Shown here: piece after piece, positions 17,099 through 27,286 of the stretch | Layout of the letters: each line of letters begins with the position of its first letter | Numbering within the stretch: the first letter of the stretch is position 1 | NCBI RefSeq assembly: GCF_000281045.1 | Contig: NW_008246156.1 | Coordinates: 176,461 to 206,483, forward strand | DNA length: 30,023 nt | Source of the DNA: Saprolegnia diclina VS20 | Lineage: Eukaryota; Oomycota; Saprolegniomycetes; Saprolegniales; Saprolegniaceae | Reading direction: 5' to 3' | Made by a program: the position numbers and the translations under genes | Notes under the pieces: generated by a model | What the model was told of the DNA's origin: nothing | The model's database searches: none | Seen by the model: the letters and a program-made list of their open reading frames with translations, nothing else

Positions 17099-20000
17099 CT
17101 TGCTCAGTGCGTGGAGCAGTGTCAGCTAGGCTCACGAGATGCGACGACACGATACTGCGTCATCACTGTCGACTTCTATACTGTGGCGATGCTGAAGGAG
17201 ATGCGAGATGCGAGTTGGCTATGGCCCATAGAGACGAGCCGCATTGCTCGAACGAAAGACGTAGATGTGGCGACTAGCGTGCTGTGATGCAGGCAGCTGG
17301 AAGAGGAGCGTAAACGGCGGTCTGGCGAGGAATGACGAGAACGGCCAAGGCGTGGTTGTGCGTCGTACTTGTGCTGACTTGGTTATGTTTGCAGCAACAT
17401 TGGCCACTATAGACTCACATCGCTACAGTGTATGAGTTGTGCTGGTGTAGCAGAGTAGAGACGAGCTCCCATTTCCTTGTGTCCCAGCAAGAAGAGTACA
17501 AGTGCACGAAAAGCCTCGAGTTTCCAGGATTCGAGGACCGACGACATCCAACTGGACGTCTATGTGCACGAGTTTGATTGCGTAAGTCATCGAGATCGCC
17601 GTCGACACGAGCGCAACGGATGAGCGCGAAGTGCAAAGTGGTGGCGACAAGAGCTGTCGCTACTCATCCGAGTCGCGGAGCAACGGGTGTTTTCCTCTCG
17701 CCACATCGAGCTGGTTCCCTCTTGAGTACATGCCCACGTGCCACCGCACCTCGACTCGACGTTTTGTGCTTCTAGCACCACCAACGGGTGCAGGTGCCTG
17801 TCGCGCACGGCAAGAAGACGATATAGAATAGGATATAGAAGGGGATCCTTCGGATGGAATCAGCAGAACCTTTTCATTCCACGATTTAGCGGTTTCTACG
17901 AAGAATGGAACCAACCTTTTGATGTTGTTCTTGAATACGCCGACCTGTCAGAAGTCAGCTCGAGTGACGGGCAACGACGGCAACTGGCAACTGTTGGCAT
18001 GCAACTCGAAACCAAAGTACGACGCCCATTCGTGCTGGTCCATGCGCTTGGTATCTCTCAACTCTCAACATCGCACTTGCGTATTCGCCATTACTTGCCC
18101 TTTGGCCATCGATTGCGAGCGATAGAACAGAGGTGCCTTTGCGTTTGGCGGTTGGTGCACTAGACAAGGAGTGTTTATCCTGCGGTCGATCTCGTGTCGT
18201 TTAGCTCATACAGTATGGTTCCTCTTGCTTCTTGTGCGACCAACGTTTTTACGACAGCTTCGCGCGCCACGAGATGCCAAAGCTGCGGGCTGCTGTTGTG
18301 GCCATCTTCGTGCATTGAGCATCCAGCCGGCCCGCGGTGTTGATTTAGGAATGTGGCAAATATACGTCGTGGCTACGTATGTTGTCGTGGCGAGTCTTAC
18401 ATGTGCGGTGTCCAGGTCGCCCATTTTCCCAGCAAAGAGTCGAGGAGGTGGGAGAAGTGGCGGGAAAACCTCGCAGCAGTCGCTCTCTGCACGATTGGAT
18501 TTGGCGCCGTCATAATTTGAAATCCATTGACCAATGAGATGGCTAATTTTAAATATTTCAGCCAATCACAAAACGACGCGCCAATTGGCTTGTGGGTCGA
18601 ACCTCCGTGTCGTCCATCGGCTCACGATATACACGTACTAAGCTCCCAATGGTAGTGAGCTACGCAGCATTTCAGTGAAGACTGTCAATTCAGCCCCGCC
18701 AGTTTGCCGCGATCGCTACGTGGCGGGTCCCGTGCACTCGGTTGCGGTCACTCTATAGACTGTTTCGGTGTGGCGATTTCGGAGGCAGGACCACGGCGCT
18801 GTACGAGCGTTCGTAGCTCTCGAGAGTTCGAGGTAGCTTAGATCGCAACCGTTGCTAGGCTTTATCTCCGAGCCCAAGACCCCGACAATGGCTACGCTCA
18901 ACGATTCAGCCACCACGTTCAGCCGACGATGAAGATATCTGCCGAAGACGTCGACGGATGCCGTGTTATAACCCAACAACGGCCCTTTAAGAAGCACCGA
19001 GTCTTCATCGCACTCCTTGCTCGGGCAATAATCTAGAGCTCAATCTAGTGCATACACTAAGACTATAGTCTGCATGCTAACAGCAGCACCGGGAGAGACG
19101 AGCAACGGGCTGCACTTGGTCTTGTAGACGACTGCATCTGAAAAACATAACATTTCTTGGCGGCTAATTCGCACGAACTAACGAGTTGGCCTTTCGTAAG
19201 CCGCCGCAGTGTATACTATAGTCATGTCCATCTCAACAGTCGACTGAGCAAAGAAGAGCAAACGAAGGGATTCCCGTTGCTCAATTGCCTGGAGAAACAA
19301 ATGACTCGTTTCGTCGAGTGGAATCGTCGATGCATGCCGGAGCACGAAACATTAGCTGGTCGTCACCGTCAAAATCACCCCAAGGAGCCTCTGCTCTTGG
19401 ACCACAGAAAGCATCCTCAATCATCGAAATTGGCAAGCCTGCAACTTCAAGTTGCGTACTTCTAGTCCACTGGCGCCGGGTTACCAGCTCATCGGCGCCA
19501 CCGACTTGGCGGCTGTAGCTAGTAGGCAATTGATCCTTGGTTAGGCCAAGTATTTTTGTTCCCTTGGGTTAGGACGACGTGCCAATCAAGCAAAAGTCTA
19601 CCGATCGCGGCGTCTGCACTCGGGGCTCAATCACGGTGCCAGTAGCCGCTGTCAGGGCAGTCCAGAGCGCCACCGTGCAGCGAATGAGGCGTGGGCAGTG
19701 GAGGCAGCCGCGTTCGGTCGGCCCAACGAGCGCGTGCAAGAACACCCAGAAGAACACCCCCCAATGACACCATCTGTCGCTGTAGCCAACAGTGTTTGTA
19801 TACACTGTACCGATCCTGTGGCGTGCACTCAGACGCATCGGGAAGCACTGCAGTATCAATAGCAGACTCGCAAACATACTGAGATGAATGCATCGACACC
19901 CTCGGTCTTTTTTACGCTTGCGTGAGGGCCTGAGACGCTACCATAGGTATAATAGCGATGTCGCCAAGCCATCCAGTGTACGGCGGCCCATACACTGTAC

Positions 20001-20128
20001 GCTGGCCAGACCAGGATTCCCTGACCAGCTGGTGCCGATCGTGCGCTGGCAAATGATCGCAAACGGGATCGATCGACGATCGTCAGTGGCTTGCTCACTT
20101 GAGCTTACGCCACGAAGGACGCAGAAGG
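17099..20128. other. Unassigned 3-kb region
   Basis: No gene can be supported with confidence. Exon-like fragments on the plus strand (around 17170-17280, 17490-17580 and 17860-18000, the last containing EEWNQPFDVVLEYADLSE) and on the minus strand (19281-19529, with a possible intron at about 19460) have protein-like composition but do not join cleanly. The region also contains a CCAAT/ATTGG cluster (18494-18588), two TACACTGTA elements (19801, 19991) and one TACAGTGTA (17424). The last few hundred bases should include the promoter of the first pseudokinase gene. Confidence 0.35.
18494..18588. promoter_or_regulatory. CCAAT/ATTGG cluster in AT-rich stretch
   Basis: ATTGG at 18494, CCAAT at 18531, 18562 and 18581, and an overlapping ATTGG at 18584 (CCAATTGG palindrome), around an AT-rich TTTTAAATATTT run. 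Five boxes in 95 bp mark a likely promoter, although I cannot name the gene it serves. Confidence 0.4.
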
Positions 20129-22022
20129 ATGAAGTTTGTCGTCACGTGCGAGTGGTGCAACGAAGAGAACGAGCTCAAGGCCTCGCTCTGTGCGCACTGC
20201 GGTGAAGAGATGCCGTCGGCAGAAGAGCGACTCGACCAGCTCCACATGTCTGCCGCGGACGCCGCCGCCATCACGAAGCTCCACGACGACAACGCAGCGC
20301 TTGCGGCAGAAGTCGCTAAGCTCGAGGGGGAGATCGCTGCGTTGAAACGAGTGTCAGACATTGGCGGTGGCGCGTTGAACGACCCCGGTTTCAAAGCCGC
20401 GCACCAGCAACTCGAAGCCAAGTACGAAAAGCTGTTCAACGAGCTCGAAGAAGAGCGGAAGAAGCTCGAGCAAGACCGGGCGAACGTGCTCACTCTCCAG
20501 TCGACGCCGTACCTTGATGCCAACGCGGTCGACATCGTGGACGAACAGCCGTTGTGGCGTGGCGAGCTCTTCATCTTGCACAAGGTCACCCTCAAGAACC
20601 GTGTCAACGGCAAGGTCGTGACGTTGGTGCGCAAGAGCCTTGACCCGTCCGTCGTCGAGGTCCTTCGCCGCAAAGGCGAGCTCGAAAATACGCTCGAGAA
20701 GGTCAAGCGCTCGTTTGCGATTTTGCGCCGGTGCGTCCATCGTTTGATCTCGTATATGGCCGCTAAGATCGTATCGTAGGCTGGACGGTGGGCGCGACTC
20801 GCTCATCAAGGTCGTCGGCGCTTCGGGGCTCGACTACACGAGCGAGAACCCCGTGATTTACATGCCGTACATGCCTCGTGGCAGCCTCCGCCATCTGTTG
20901 GAGAAGACGCCTGCCGTGGATGCCATGCCGTGGCCGACGCGCCTCGACGTGGCGTTCACGATCGCCCGCGGCCTCTACGAGCTCCACGCGATCGACCGCA
21001 TCCACCGCGACGTCAACACGTTCCACGTGCTCGTGCATGACCTCCACCGCGTCGTGCTCACGGGCTTTAGCCACGTGCGCCAGCCGTCGCTCGGTACCAT
21101 GACGGGCAACGTTGGCGACGTGCGCTGGGCCGCCCCAGAGACGATGCAGAGAGAGCACGCCCGCTACTCGGAGAAGGCCGACATCTTCTCGTTCGGGAAG
21201 GTCCTCGAGGAGCTGGCGACGCACGCGCTTCCGTACTCGTCCTTTCTCCATGGCGACAAGGTCATCTCGGAGCACTCGCTGGAGCAGCGTCTCGCCAACG
21301 TCACGCTCGACGACCCGATCTTGCAGCACAACCTCGACCCCTCGACGCCGGCGTACTACGCGGCGATCGTCCAGCAGTGCCTCGCGCTCGAGCCGTCGTC
21401 ACGCCCGACGATCCTCACCATTCTCGACGCGCTGCGCCGCGAAGTCGAACAGTACCTCTTCCCGATGCAGCCGCCGGTGACCGAGCCGATGCACGTCCAG
21501 GTCGAGGTGCAGCGAGCCAAGGGCCTCCGCGGGACAGGTACGCGCCACATGGAGGTGCAGTGCCACGTGAGCCTCGGTCGCGATCAATCACGCACGGAAT
21601 TCTCCGAGGAGCGCGGGAGCAGCCCGACGTGGCACCACCTCATGGACTTCCGACCGCAAGAGCCAGAAGTCATGACGCTCGAGGCGCGCGTGTACCAACG
21701 ACTGGACAACCAGATCGATCAAATCGGTATCTGCACCGTGCCCCTCCAGACGCATCTGCCACACGGAGACGAGCTGACCGACGACGACTGGGTCGTCGAG
21801 CTCGAAGCGCCGTTGTTCAAGAACGGTGCTCGCCGTGGCGAGCTCTTCCTCAAGGTGACGTTCGCGGGCGAGGGTCGACTCCGGTGGCGCAACCAGTACT
21901 TTGACCGCGTTAAGTACATTGACAACTCGATCAAGAACGAACGCGATCCGGTGCGTGCGGCCCAAGCAATGGTCATCCGCGAAATGTACGCGTCATTGCC
22001 TTCCAACAGTCGAGACGAGTAG
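20129..22022 (+). CDS. Zinc knuckle-coiled coil-pseudokinase-C2 protein, copy K1
   Basis: Two exons, 20129-20730 and 20780-22022 (49-nt intron, phase 2), giving 614 aa. Order: a Cys4 knuckle C7-x2-C10 and C21-x2-C24; a coiled coil at about residues 45-125; a kinase-like fold at about 130-425; a C2-like domain at about 437-560; and a basic helical tail. In the kinase part the beta-3 Lys is probably K169 (LVRK). The catalytic loop is HRDVNTFH (276-283), keeping Asp278 but with Lys and Asn replaced. The DFG position reads TGF (295-297), so the metal-binding Asp is lost. AAPE (318-321) and an F-helix DIFSFG are kept. Loss of DFG and of the loop Asn predicts no normal phosphotransfer. ATG 20129 is chosen over 20099 because it places the zinc knuckle as in the paralogues. 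The fold resembles TKL kinases. The partner and pathway are unknown. Confidence 0.82.
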
Positions 22023-22668
22023 CTCTAGACACTTCAACTAGTAGTCGTATATAGTAATAGTACCTGTACAGACTTGTTGGCATCGGCGCGTAGTAGCCGC
22101 GTGGCAACTGATAGCAAAGCTCGTGCAAGGTGCGTTCGAATTTTACGCCACGGTGATTGGCGGGATCTCCAAAAGATACCGCTTCTGATTGGTGGTTCGA
22201 TAAAAAGGCCCGACGTCGCGTTGCCGTCGACGCTGCATGAGCCTTGGACGACGGTGCTCATGAGTCATGAGCACCGTCGTCCAAGACCGTGCCACTCTTG
22301 GAAGATCGACACAGCCGAGACCCGGCCCGATCCACGGATCAAGGACGTCCAGCGATAGTACGTTCGCCTTGGCACCCATTGCGGTAGCCCACAACTTCGT
22401 ACGTTCGATCCCGTCGTCTTGCCAGCTCCTTGAGCTTGATGCGCATCACGGTGGCCTCCAGCACCGCGACCAGTGGTCGTAGCACGACGAGTCGGACTCG
22501 GAGGCGGCGTCATGCAGAGAAGAACGCTACTGCAGAAAAGTAGCCATGAGGGTGGTTCAAGGAAGGAGACTGCAACCCTTGGTCCTGGCGTGCGATGGCA
22601 TCTCGCCCGTGAGCGTCGCTGGAAGCAGTCACTTTCAAAGGCGCACCACCGACCACGAGACGACTACG
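22023..22668. other. Spacer K1-K2 with palindrome
   Basis: About 645 bp. It holds two ATTGG boxes (22156, 22188), a TATA-like GATAAAAAGG at 22199, and the 43-bp palindrome at 22243-22285. An open frame continues upstream of the K2 start to an ATG at 22546, but its first 41 codons are unlike the paralogues. No other gene seen. Confidence 0.5.
22243..22285. repeat. 43-bp near-perfect palindrome with ATGAGTCAT centre
   Basis: Arms 22243-22263 and 22265-22285 are exact reverse complements (21 bp) around a single G at 22264. The centre reads ATGAGTCAT, the classical Gcn4/AP-1 type bZIP site. It lies about 385 bp upstream of the K2 start codon and could be a regulatory site, a cruciform or a strong RNA hairpin. 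Confidence 0.9.
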
Positions 22669-24494
22669 ATGGACACGTCGCTTATGTGTGAGGTCTGCAA
22701 CGTCCCGAACGACATCATGTCGCCATGCTGCAAGCGCTGCAAGCAGCCGGTCCGGTCCGACTCGGAGAAGCTCCTCATCCTCCTCAAGCGCTTCGACCGC
22801 TTCTCGACGCTTCAGGCGTCGCCCGAGCCGCCGGCCAAGATCGAAGCCGAGCTCGACGCGACCAAGGCGTCACTGAGCTCTGTCGCGGCCGAGCGCGACC
22901 AGCTCCAGCGCGAGAACTACGAGCTCACGCGGCGCCTCCAGCAGCTCTCGTCCTTTGACAAGGAGCCCGAGTACGAGGACAAGATCCATGCGCTCGAGAG
23001 CCAGCTCCAGGAGCTCCAGTCGTCGCAGCAGTCGTTCGCAGCCAACTTGCATATGCTCACGTTCATTCCCGCGGCGCACTTTAAGCTCCAGCGGTCGATC
23101 CCAACATCGTCGTCCAGCGTCTTCCAGCTCGACGTCGGCACGATCGACGGCAAGCCCGTCGTGCGCAAGCAGCTCTTCCGCACCGACCCACGTGACGCGG
23201 TCGTCGTCACGTTCAAAGAGTCGATCGCGCTGCTCGCCAAGTACGCTTGACACCTTGATACCTTGAAATTCCATTTGTCTCATTCAAGTTCTTTAGGCTC
23301 GGCGGCGCCGACGGCACGGTCGTGTCGCTTCTCGGCACGTCGGGGCTCGCGCAAGGCCACACGCAGGTGTACCTCGAGTACCTCGAGCTTGGGGACCTTC
23401 ACAGTGTCCTCCGCGCGGGCACGTCGCTCTCCTGGGCGACGCGCCTCCGCATCGCACTGCATGTGGCGCGCGCTGTGAGCCAACTGCACGGACTCGACCT
23501 TGTGCACAAGCGCATCCACTCGTCGCACGTGCTCCTCGGCGCGGGCTACGAGGCCAAGCTCTCGGGGTGGACCCAAGCGCGCGCGACAACGCTCTTGGAC
23601 GAGCAGACCGACCTGCGCTGGGCCGCGCCCGAGCTCTTCTCCGACAGGACGCTTCCGACCGCCAAGGCTGACATGTACTCGCTCGGGCTGCTTCTGGTCG
23701 AGCTCGACACGGCCGAGACGCCGTACGCCCACGTGCGCGACCGGCGCGGCAAGCCCGTCGGCGATCTCACGCTCATCGACCTCCTCCGACGGGCGACGCC
23801 ATCGGACCTTGTGCTCCAGCACGCGTTCCGGGACAGCCCCGATTGGTACCGGTCGCTCGCAACCCGGTGCACGGACCTCGACCCGCGCCGCCGACCGTCT
23901 GCGATCGAGGTCGTCCGGCTCCTCGAAGGCCGCCTCTTCCCCGAGCTCCACACAACGAGTGCGCTCCCGCCTCTAGTGCTGTGTGTGACGGTGCAAAGCG
24001 CGTCGTCGCTCTTGCACGTGGCCGACATGGGCGACGCACCACCGTTCGTGTCGGTCCACCTCCACGATGCAACCGCGACGACGACCGTGTCGCTTGGCGG
24101 TGACTACGCGTGGGACGAGACCTTTGAGTTTAGCGCACTGCATCTCATGGAGTCGACGCTCGAAGCGCAGATTCGGTATGGACCGAATGGGCAGATTGGC
24201 GTCGTGCACGTCGCGCTGGCCAAGGTCATGGACGAGCTTGACGAGCTCCAGGCGTGGACGCGCTGGCTGCCCGTGCAGAGCCGCGGCGACCCGCACGGCT
24301 ACCTCGTGCTCAAGCTCGAGCTCAAAGGCGACGTCGAGGGCTGGATCGGGGCGTATGTGCAGTCGCTGCCGCGGCTCCAAGACGCCAAAGAGCCCGCGCT
24401 GCAAGCCAAGATCTCGCGCGCGACGACCGTGTACCAGACACTCAAGGCCCGTCGCAGCATCGTGCGGCAAGGCGGGTCCCGGCTGCGGCCATAG
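22669..24494 (+). CDS. Zinc knuckle-coiled coil-pseudokinase-C2 protein, copy K2 (most degenerate active site)
   Basis: Two exons, 22669-23240 and 23297-24494 (56-nt intron, phase 2), giving 589 aa. Zinc knuckle C7-x2-C10 and C21-x2-C24; coiled coil at about residues 55-125; kinase-like fold at about 150-405, with probable beta-3 Lys167 in GKPVVRKQLF; C2-like domain at about 417-535; then a helical tail. The catalytic loop is HKRIHSSH: the HRD aspartate has become Arg263. DFG has become SGW (280-282). AAPE (300-303) and DMYSLG are kept, so the C-lobe fold is probably intact while catalysis should be impossible. The C2 calcium loops also lack Asp clusters. ATG 22669 (MDTS) is chosen because copy K3 starts with the same residues. 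It is tandem with K1 and K3, same strand. Confidence 0.82.
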
Positions 24495-24830
24495 AAGATG
24501 CAAGCGGAGGTACTTGCCAAAGGACCAGCACGCGCGACCGAGAGTAGAGTGCTATGCTGTACTAGTACCTATGCGCGAGAGAGCTAGTGATTGAAGTACT
24601 CAACGAGGGCTTGTCAATGGATCGCGCTCGAGGACGCACGCCAGTTGTGGCGACCACACCGCTGTCGACCGAGTGACTCACTCATCAACGGTGTTGACCC
24701 TGCCGGCCCTGCTGCCCGTGTTCACTCATGATGCATCTCTCTGGACGCAGCCTCGTGTCTTTGCCCCGGTACACTGTAGTACACGGTACCATGATTGTCG
24801 ACCCACTTTCTCACCGGCGTGGACGCCGAC

Positions 24831-24854
24831 GCATCGAGGCTGGCATCGAGGCTG
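24831..24854. repeat. 12-bp direct tandem duplication
   Basis: GCATCGAGGCTG occurs twice head-to-tail without spacer, 17 bp before the hairpin at 24872. Confidence 0.85.
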
Positions 24855-24871
24855 GTGTCGCAGCGTTGGGC

Positions 24872-24906
24872 GCACGAGAGTGGGTTCTCCGCACCCACTC
24901 TCGTGC
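24872..24906. repeat. Perfect hairpin, 14-bp arms, 7-nt loop
   Basis: Left arm GCACGAGAGTGGGT (24872-24885) and right arm ACCCACTCTCGTGC (24893-24906) are exact reverse complements, with loop TCTCCGC. It lies about 115 bp upstream of the K3 start. It could be a hairpin in the 5' leader, a protein-binding inverted repeat or a remnant of an insertion. Confidence 0.85.
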
Positions 24907-25020
24907 TCTCCTCTGAGCGACTGAGTACTGAGTGGGGTTGTTGATTGCACTCTCCTCGTATCTACACTGTAGATTGGCTTCAAGAAACAGTGTCGTCGTC
25001 AGTACAAATTCACCGCTGCG

Positions 25021-26807
25021 ATGGACACGTCGATCCCGTGCGTCGTCTGCAACAAGCCCAACGTCGTGACCGAGAACGCGTGCACGACCTGCGGCAAGTC
25101 GCTCGGGTCGGACGCCGACCGCCTCGACGTGCTCGTGCGCCGGCTACAGCTGTGGCAAGGCGACCCGAACGCCGAGCTGCTCGCTGCGCGCGCGCAGATC
25201 GTTGCGCTCCAGGCCCAGGTCGACGAACAGGCAAGCCGCCTCTTGGCGCTGCAAGCCAAGCTCCAAGCCGACGCGTCCGGTGTCGGGAAGGACATGGAGC
25301 TCAAGCATCTGCGCGAGCGGCTCCAAGAGATCGAGGAGCGGCAGCATCTGAGTGCAAGCCTGCACACGATTCCCGGCGTCGAGGGCAGCCAGTTCCTCGA
25401 CGCGCAGCTCCTCGGGACGACCTCCAACTTTGTCTTGCACCTCGGCACGCTCGAGGGCAAGCTCGTCGTGCGCAAGATGTTTTTCGAGCCGAGTCCCGAA
25501 GAAGCGCTCGTTCACAAGTTCAAAGAGTCGATCGCGATGCTCGCCAAGTAGACCACCCTCTTCCGCTAGCACCGAGATGGCTCATGGGACGGCGTAGGCT
25601 CGACGGTGGCGGCGGCGCGATCATCCCGCTCTTTGGCGCTGCGGCCGTCGATCAGCGGCGGCCCGTCATCTTTATGGAGTACATGGAGCGTGGCGATCTA
25701 CGGTCGGCGCTCACGGGCAAGGCCGCGCTCTCGTGGCCGACGCGCCTCCAGATTGCGCTGCAGGTGGCCAAGGCGCTCGCCAAAATGCACGCGATGGACT
25801 TGATCCACCGCGACCTCAACTCGAGCCACATCCTCCTCTCGCAGACCAACGTCGCCAAGGTCACGGGGCTCTCGAACGCCCGGGAAAAGTCGCCGTCGTC
25901 GATGACCAACAACGTCGGCGACTTTCGGTGGGCGGCGCCCGAGACGATGGTCGAAGGCAACCTCTACTCGGAGAAGGCGGATATCTACTCGTTCGGCATC
26001 ATCCTCGTCGAGCTCGACACGCACGAGCTGCCGTACGCGCACATGAAGGACAGCAAAGGCCGGCCGATGCGCGCGTTTGCGATCAGCGACGCGATCCGCA
26101 AGGCGACGCCGGGCGCGCCCATCACGCAGCACAAGTTTTGCGACAGCCCGTCGTGGTACCAGGAGCTCGCGCGCGAGTGCACGAGCTTGGACCCGACCGC
26201 GCGGCCGTCGGCGGTCGAGCTCGTGCGGCGGCTCCAAGAGCACCTGCGCGCGCCGTCCAAGGTCGCGGCGCCCCCGACGCCGGCGGTCGTCAACGTGCGG
26301 CTCACGGTCGTCGAGGCCAACTCGATCTTGGACACGCAGGCGTTCGGGACGCAGAGCCCGATCTGCAAGGTCGGACTTGGCGGCAACGAGTTCTCGACGC
26401 AGCCGCACAACCGCGGCGGCCGCGCGCCCCGCTGGAACGAGCGCTTTGACTTTTTCAACGTCAACCTCATGGAGATGGTGCTCGAAGCCAACATCCTCAA
26501 CGTGCAGTGGTGGCTCGAGGGCCAGATCGGCAAGTGCAACCTCCCATTGCACGAAGCGCTCGATGGCAAGCACGGCTGCCGCCGCCGCATGTGGCTGCCC
26601 GTCTACTCGCGCGGCGACAACCACGGGTACCTCACGATCGACGTCGAGTTCCAAGGCGACGTCGTGCGCTGGCTGACCGAGTACGTGGCCGCGATGGAGT
26701 GCTACGTGGCCGCGCTCGGGGACGCCGAGAGCGTCGCCAAAGACGAAGCGCTGCACAAGATTGAGGTCGCGCAACGCCTCGTGGACCAAGTCGAAGCGGC
26801 GCCGTAG
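25021..26807 (+). CDS. Zinc knuckle-coiled coil-pseudokinase-C2 protein, copy K3
   Basis: Two exons, 25021-25547 and 25598-26807 (50-nt intron, phase 2), giving 578 aa. Zinc knuckle C7-x2-C10 and C21-x2-C24; a strong coiled coil at about residues 50-110 (IVALQAQVDEQASRLLALQA); probable beta-3 Lys152 (LVVRK); the N-lobe crosses the intron at LAK-LDGGGG. The catalytic loop HRDLNSSH (246-253) keeps Asp248 but has Asn for Lys and His for Asn. DFG is TGL (265-267). AAPE (288-291) and DIYSFG are kept. A C2-like domain begins at about 405 (VRLTVVEANSILDTQ), with few of the usual calcium-binding Asp. The C-terminal helix is rich in Glu, Ala and Lys. It is the closest copy to K4 by the sharing of VAKVTG, VGDFRWAAPETM and the ITQH/ITHA helix. 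Likely a pseudokinase scaffold on membranes through C2; this role is inferred. Confidence 0.85.
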
Positions 26808-27286
26808 CCACTCGAACGCTTCGTAAGCACGTAACACGATGCTTGTCGTCCTGAGATCGCATCTTCCCGCGGCGACAGACCCTTTTGATGGAAGCAAAGA
26901 ATCACGATAATCAAGCTGGATGATGAAGGTCGATAACGCCAAGCTTCGTCGACGCGCGCCACAACCCAGCGCAGGACCAGCCGCGTGCGAGCTACTTCAA
27001 CGACGCTGCAACCTTGCCCCGGTAAGTTCTCAGTGCAGTGCTGGGTACCTCGCAGGCCGATGGTCAACGCTACAAAGCAGCGAATTGCGTACGTCGTGCA
27101 ATGACCTCCTCGTGTCATCGAGGCAGGCGGTGGCTCCGTTGCCGACGACGCAACGACGGCTCAAGGTTGCACAGAAAGGCCGAGATATCATCCGGATACC
27201 GTGCATCCGGCATCCGGCCAAGATCCCACTCTGAAACGAAGCCTGCGTATCACCCACTTCCGATTCGACCGACGACCAGCACGGCC
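26808..27286. other. Spacer K3-K4
   Basis: About 480 bp. ATCCGGATA at 27190-27198 is followed by two more CATCCGG copies (to about 27216), about 70-100 bp before the K4 start. An open frame runs through the spacer into K4 from an ATG at 27038, but it is unlike the paralogues. No separate gene seen. Confidence 0.5.

Larger units (their letters stand above)
24495..25020. other. Spacer K2-K3
   Basis: About 525 bp containing TACACTGTA at 24770 and 24963, an ATTGG at 24973, a 12-bp tandem duplication (24831-24854) and a hairpin (24872-24906). No gene seen. Confidence 0.5.

Noticed and set aside
18206-18565. 119-codon minus-strand ORF
   Set aside because: Its start overlaps the CCAAT cluster, the composition is Arg/Ser/Thr-rich without motifs, and no splice partner was found.
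24945-26807. Single long 620-codon reading of K3 from 24945 without an intron
   Set aside because: The first about 220 residues are Arg/Ala/Pro-rich out-of-frame translation of exon 1; the true frame (MDTSIPCVVC...) plus a 50-nt intron matches the three paralogues.
25698-26942. 414-codon minus-strand ORF opposite K3
   Set aside because: Arg/Val/Asp-rich antisense shadow of the pseudokinase coding strand; similar antisense frames occur opposite all four copies.
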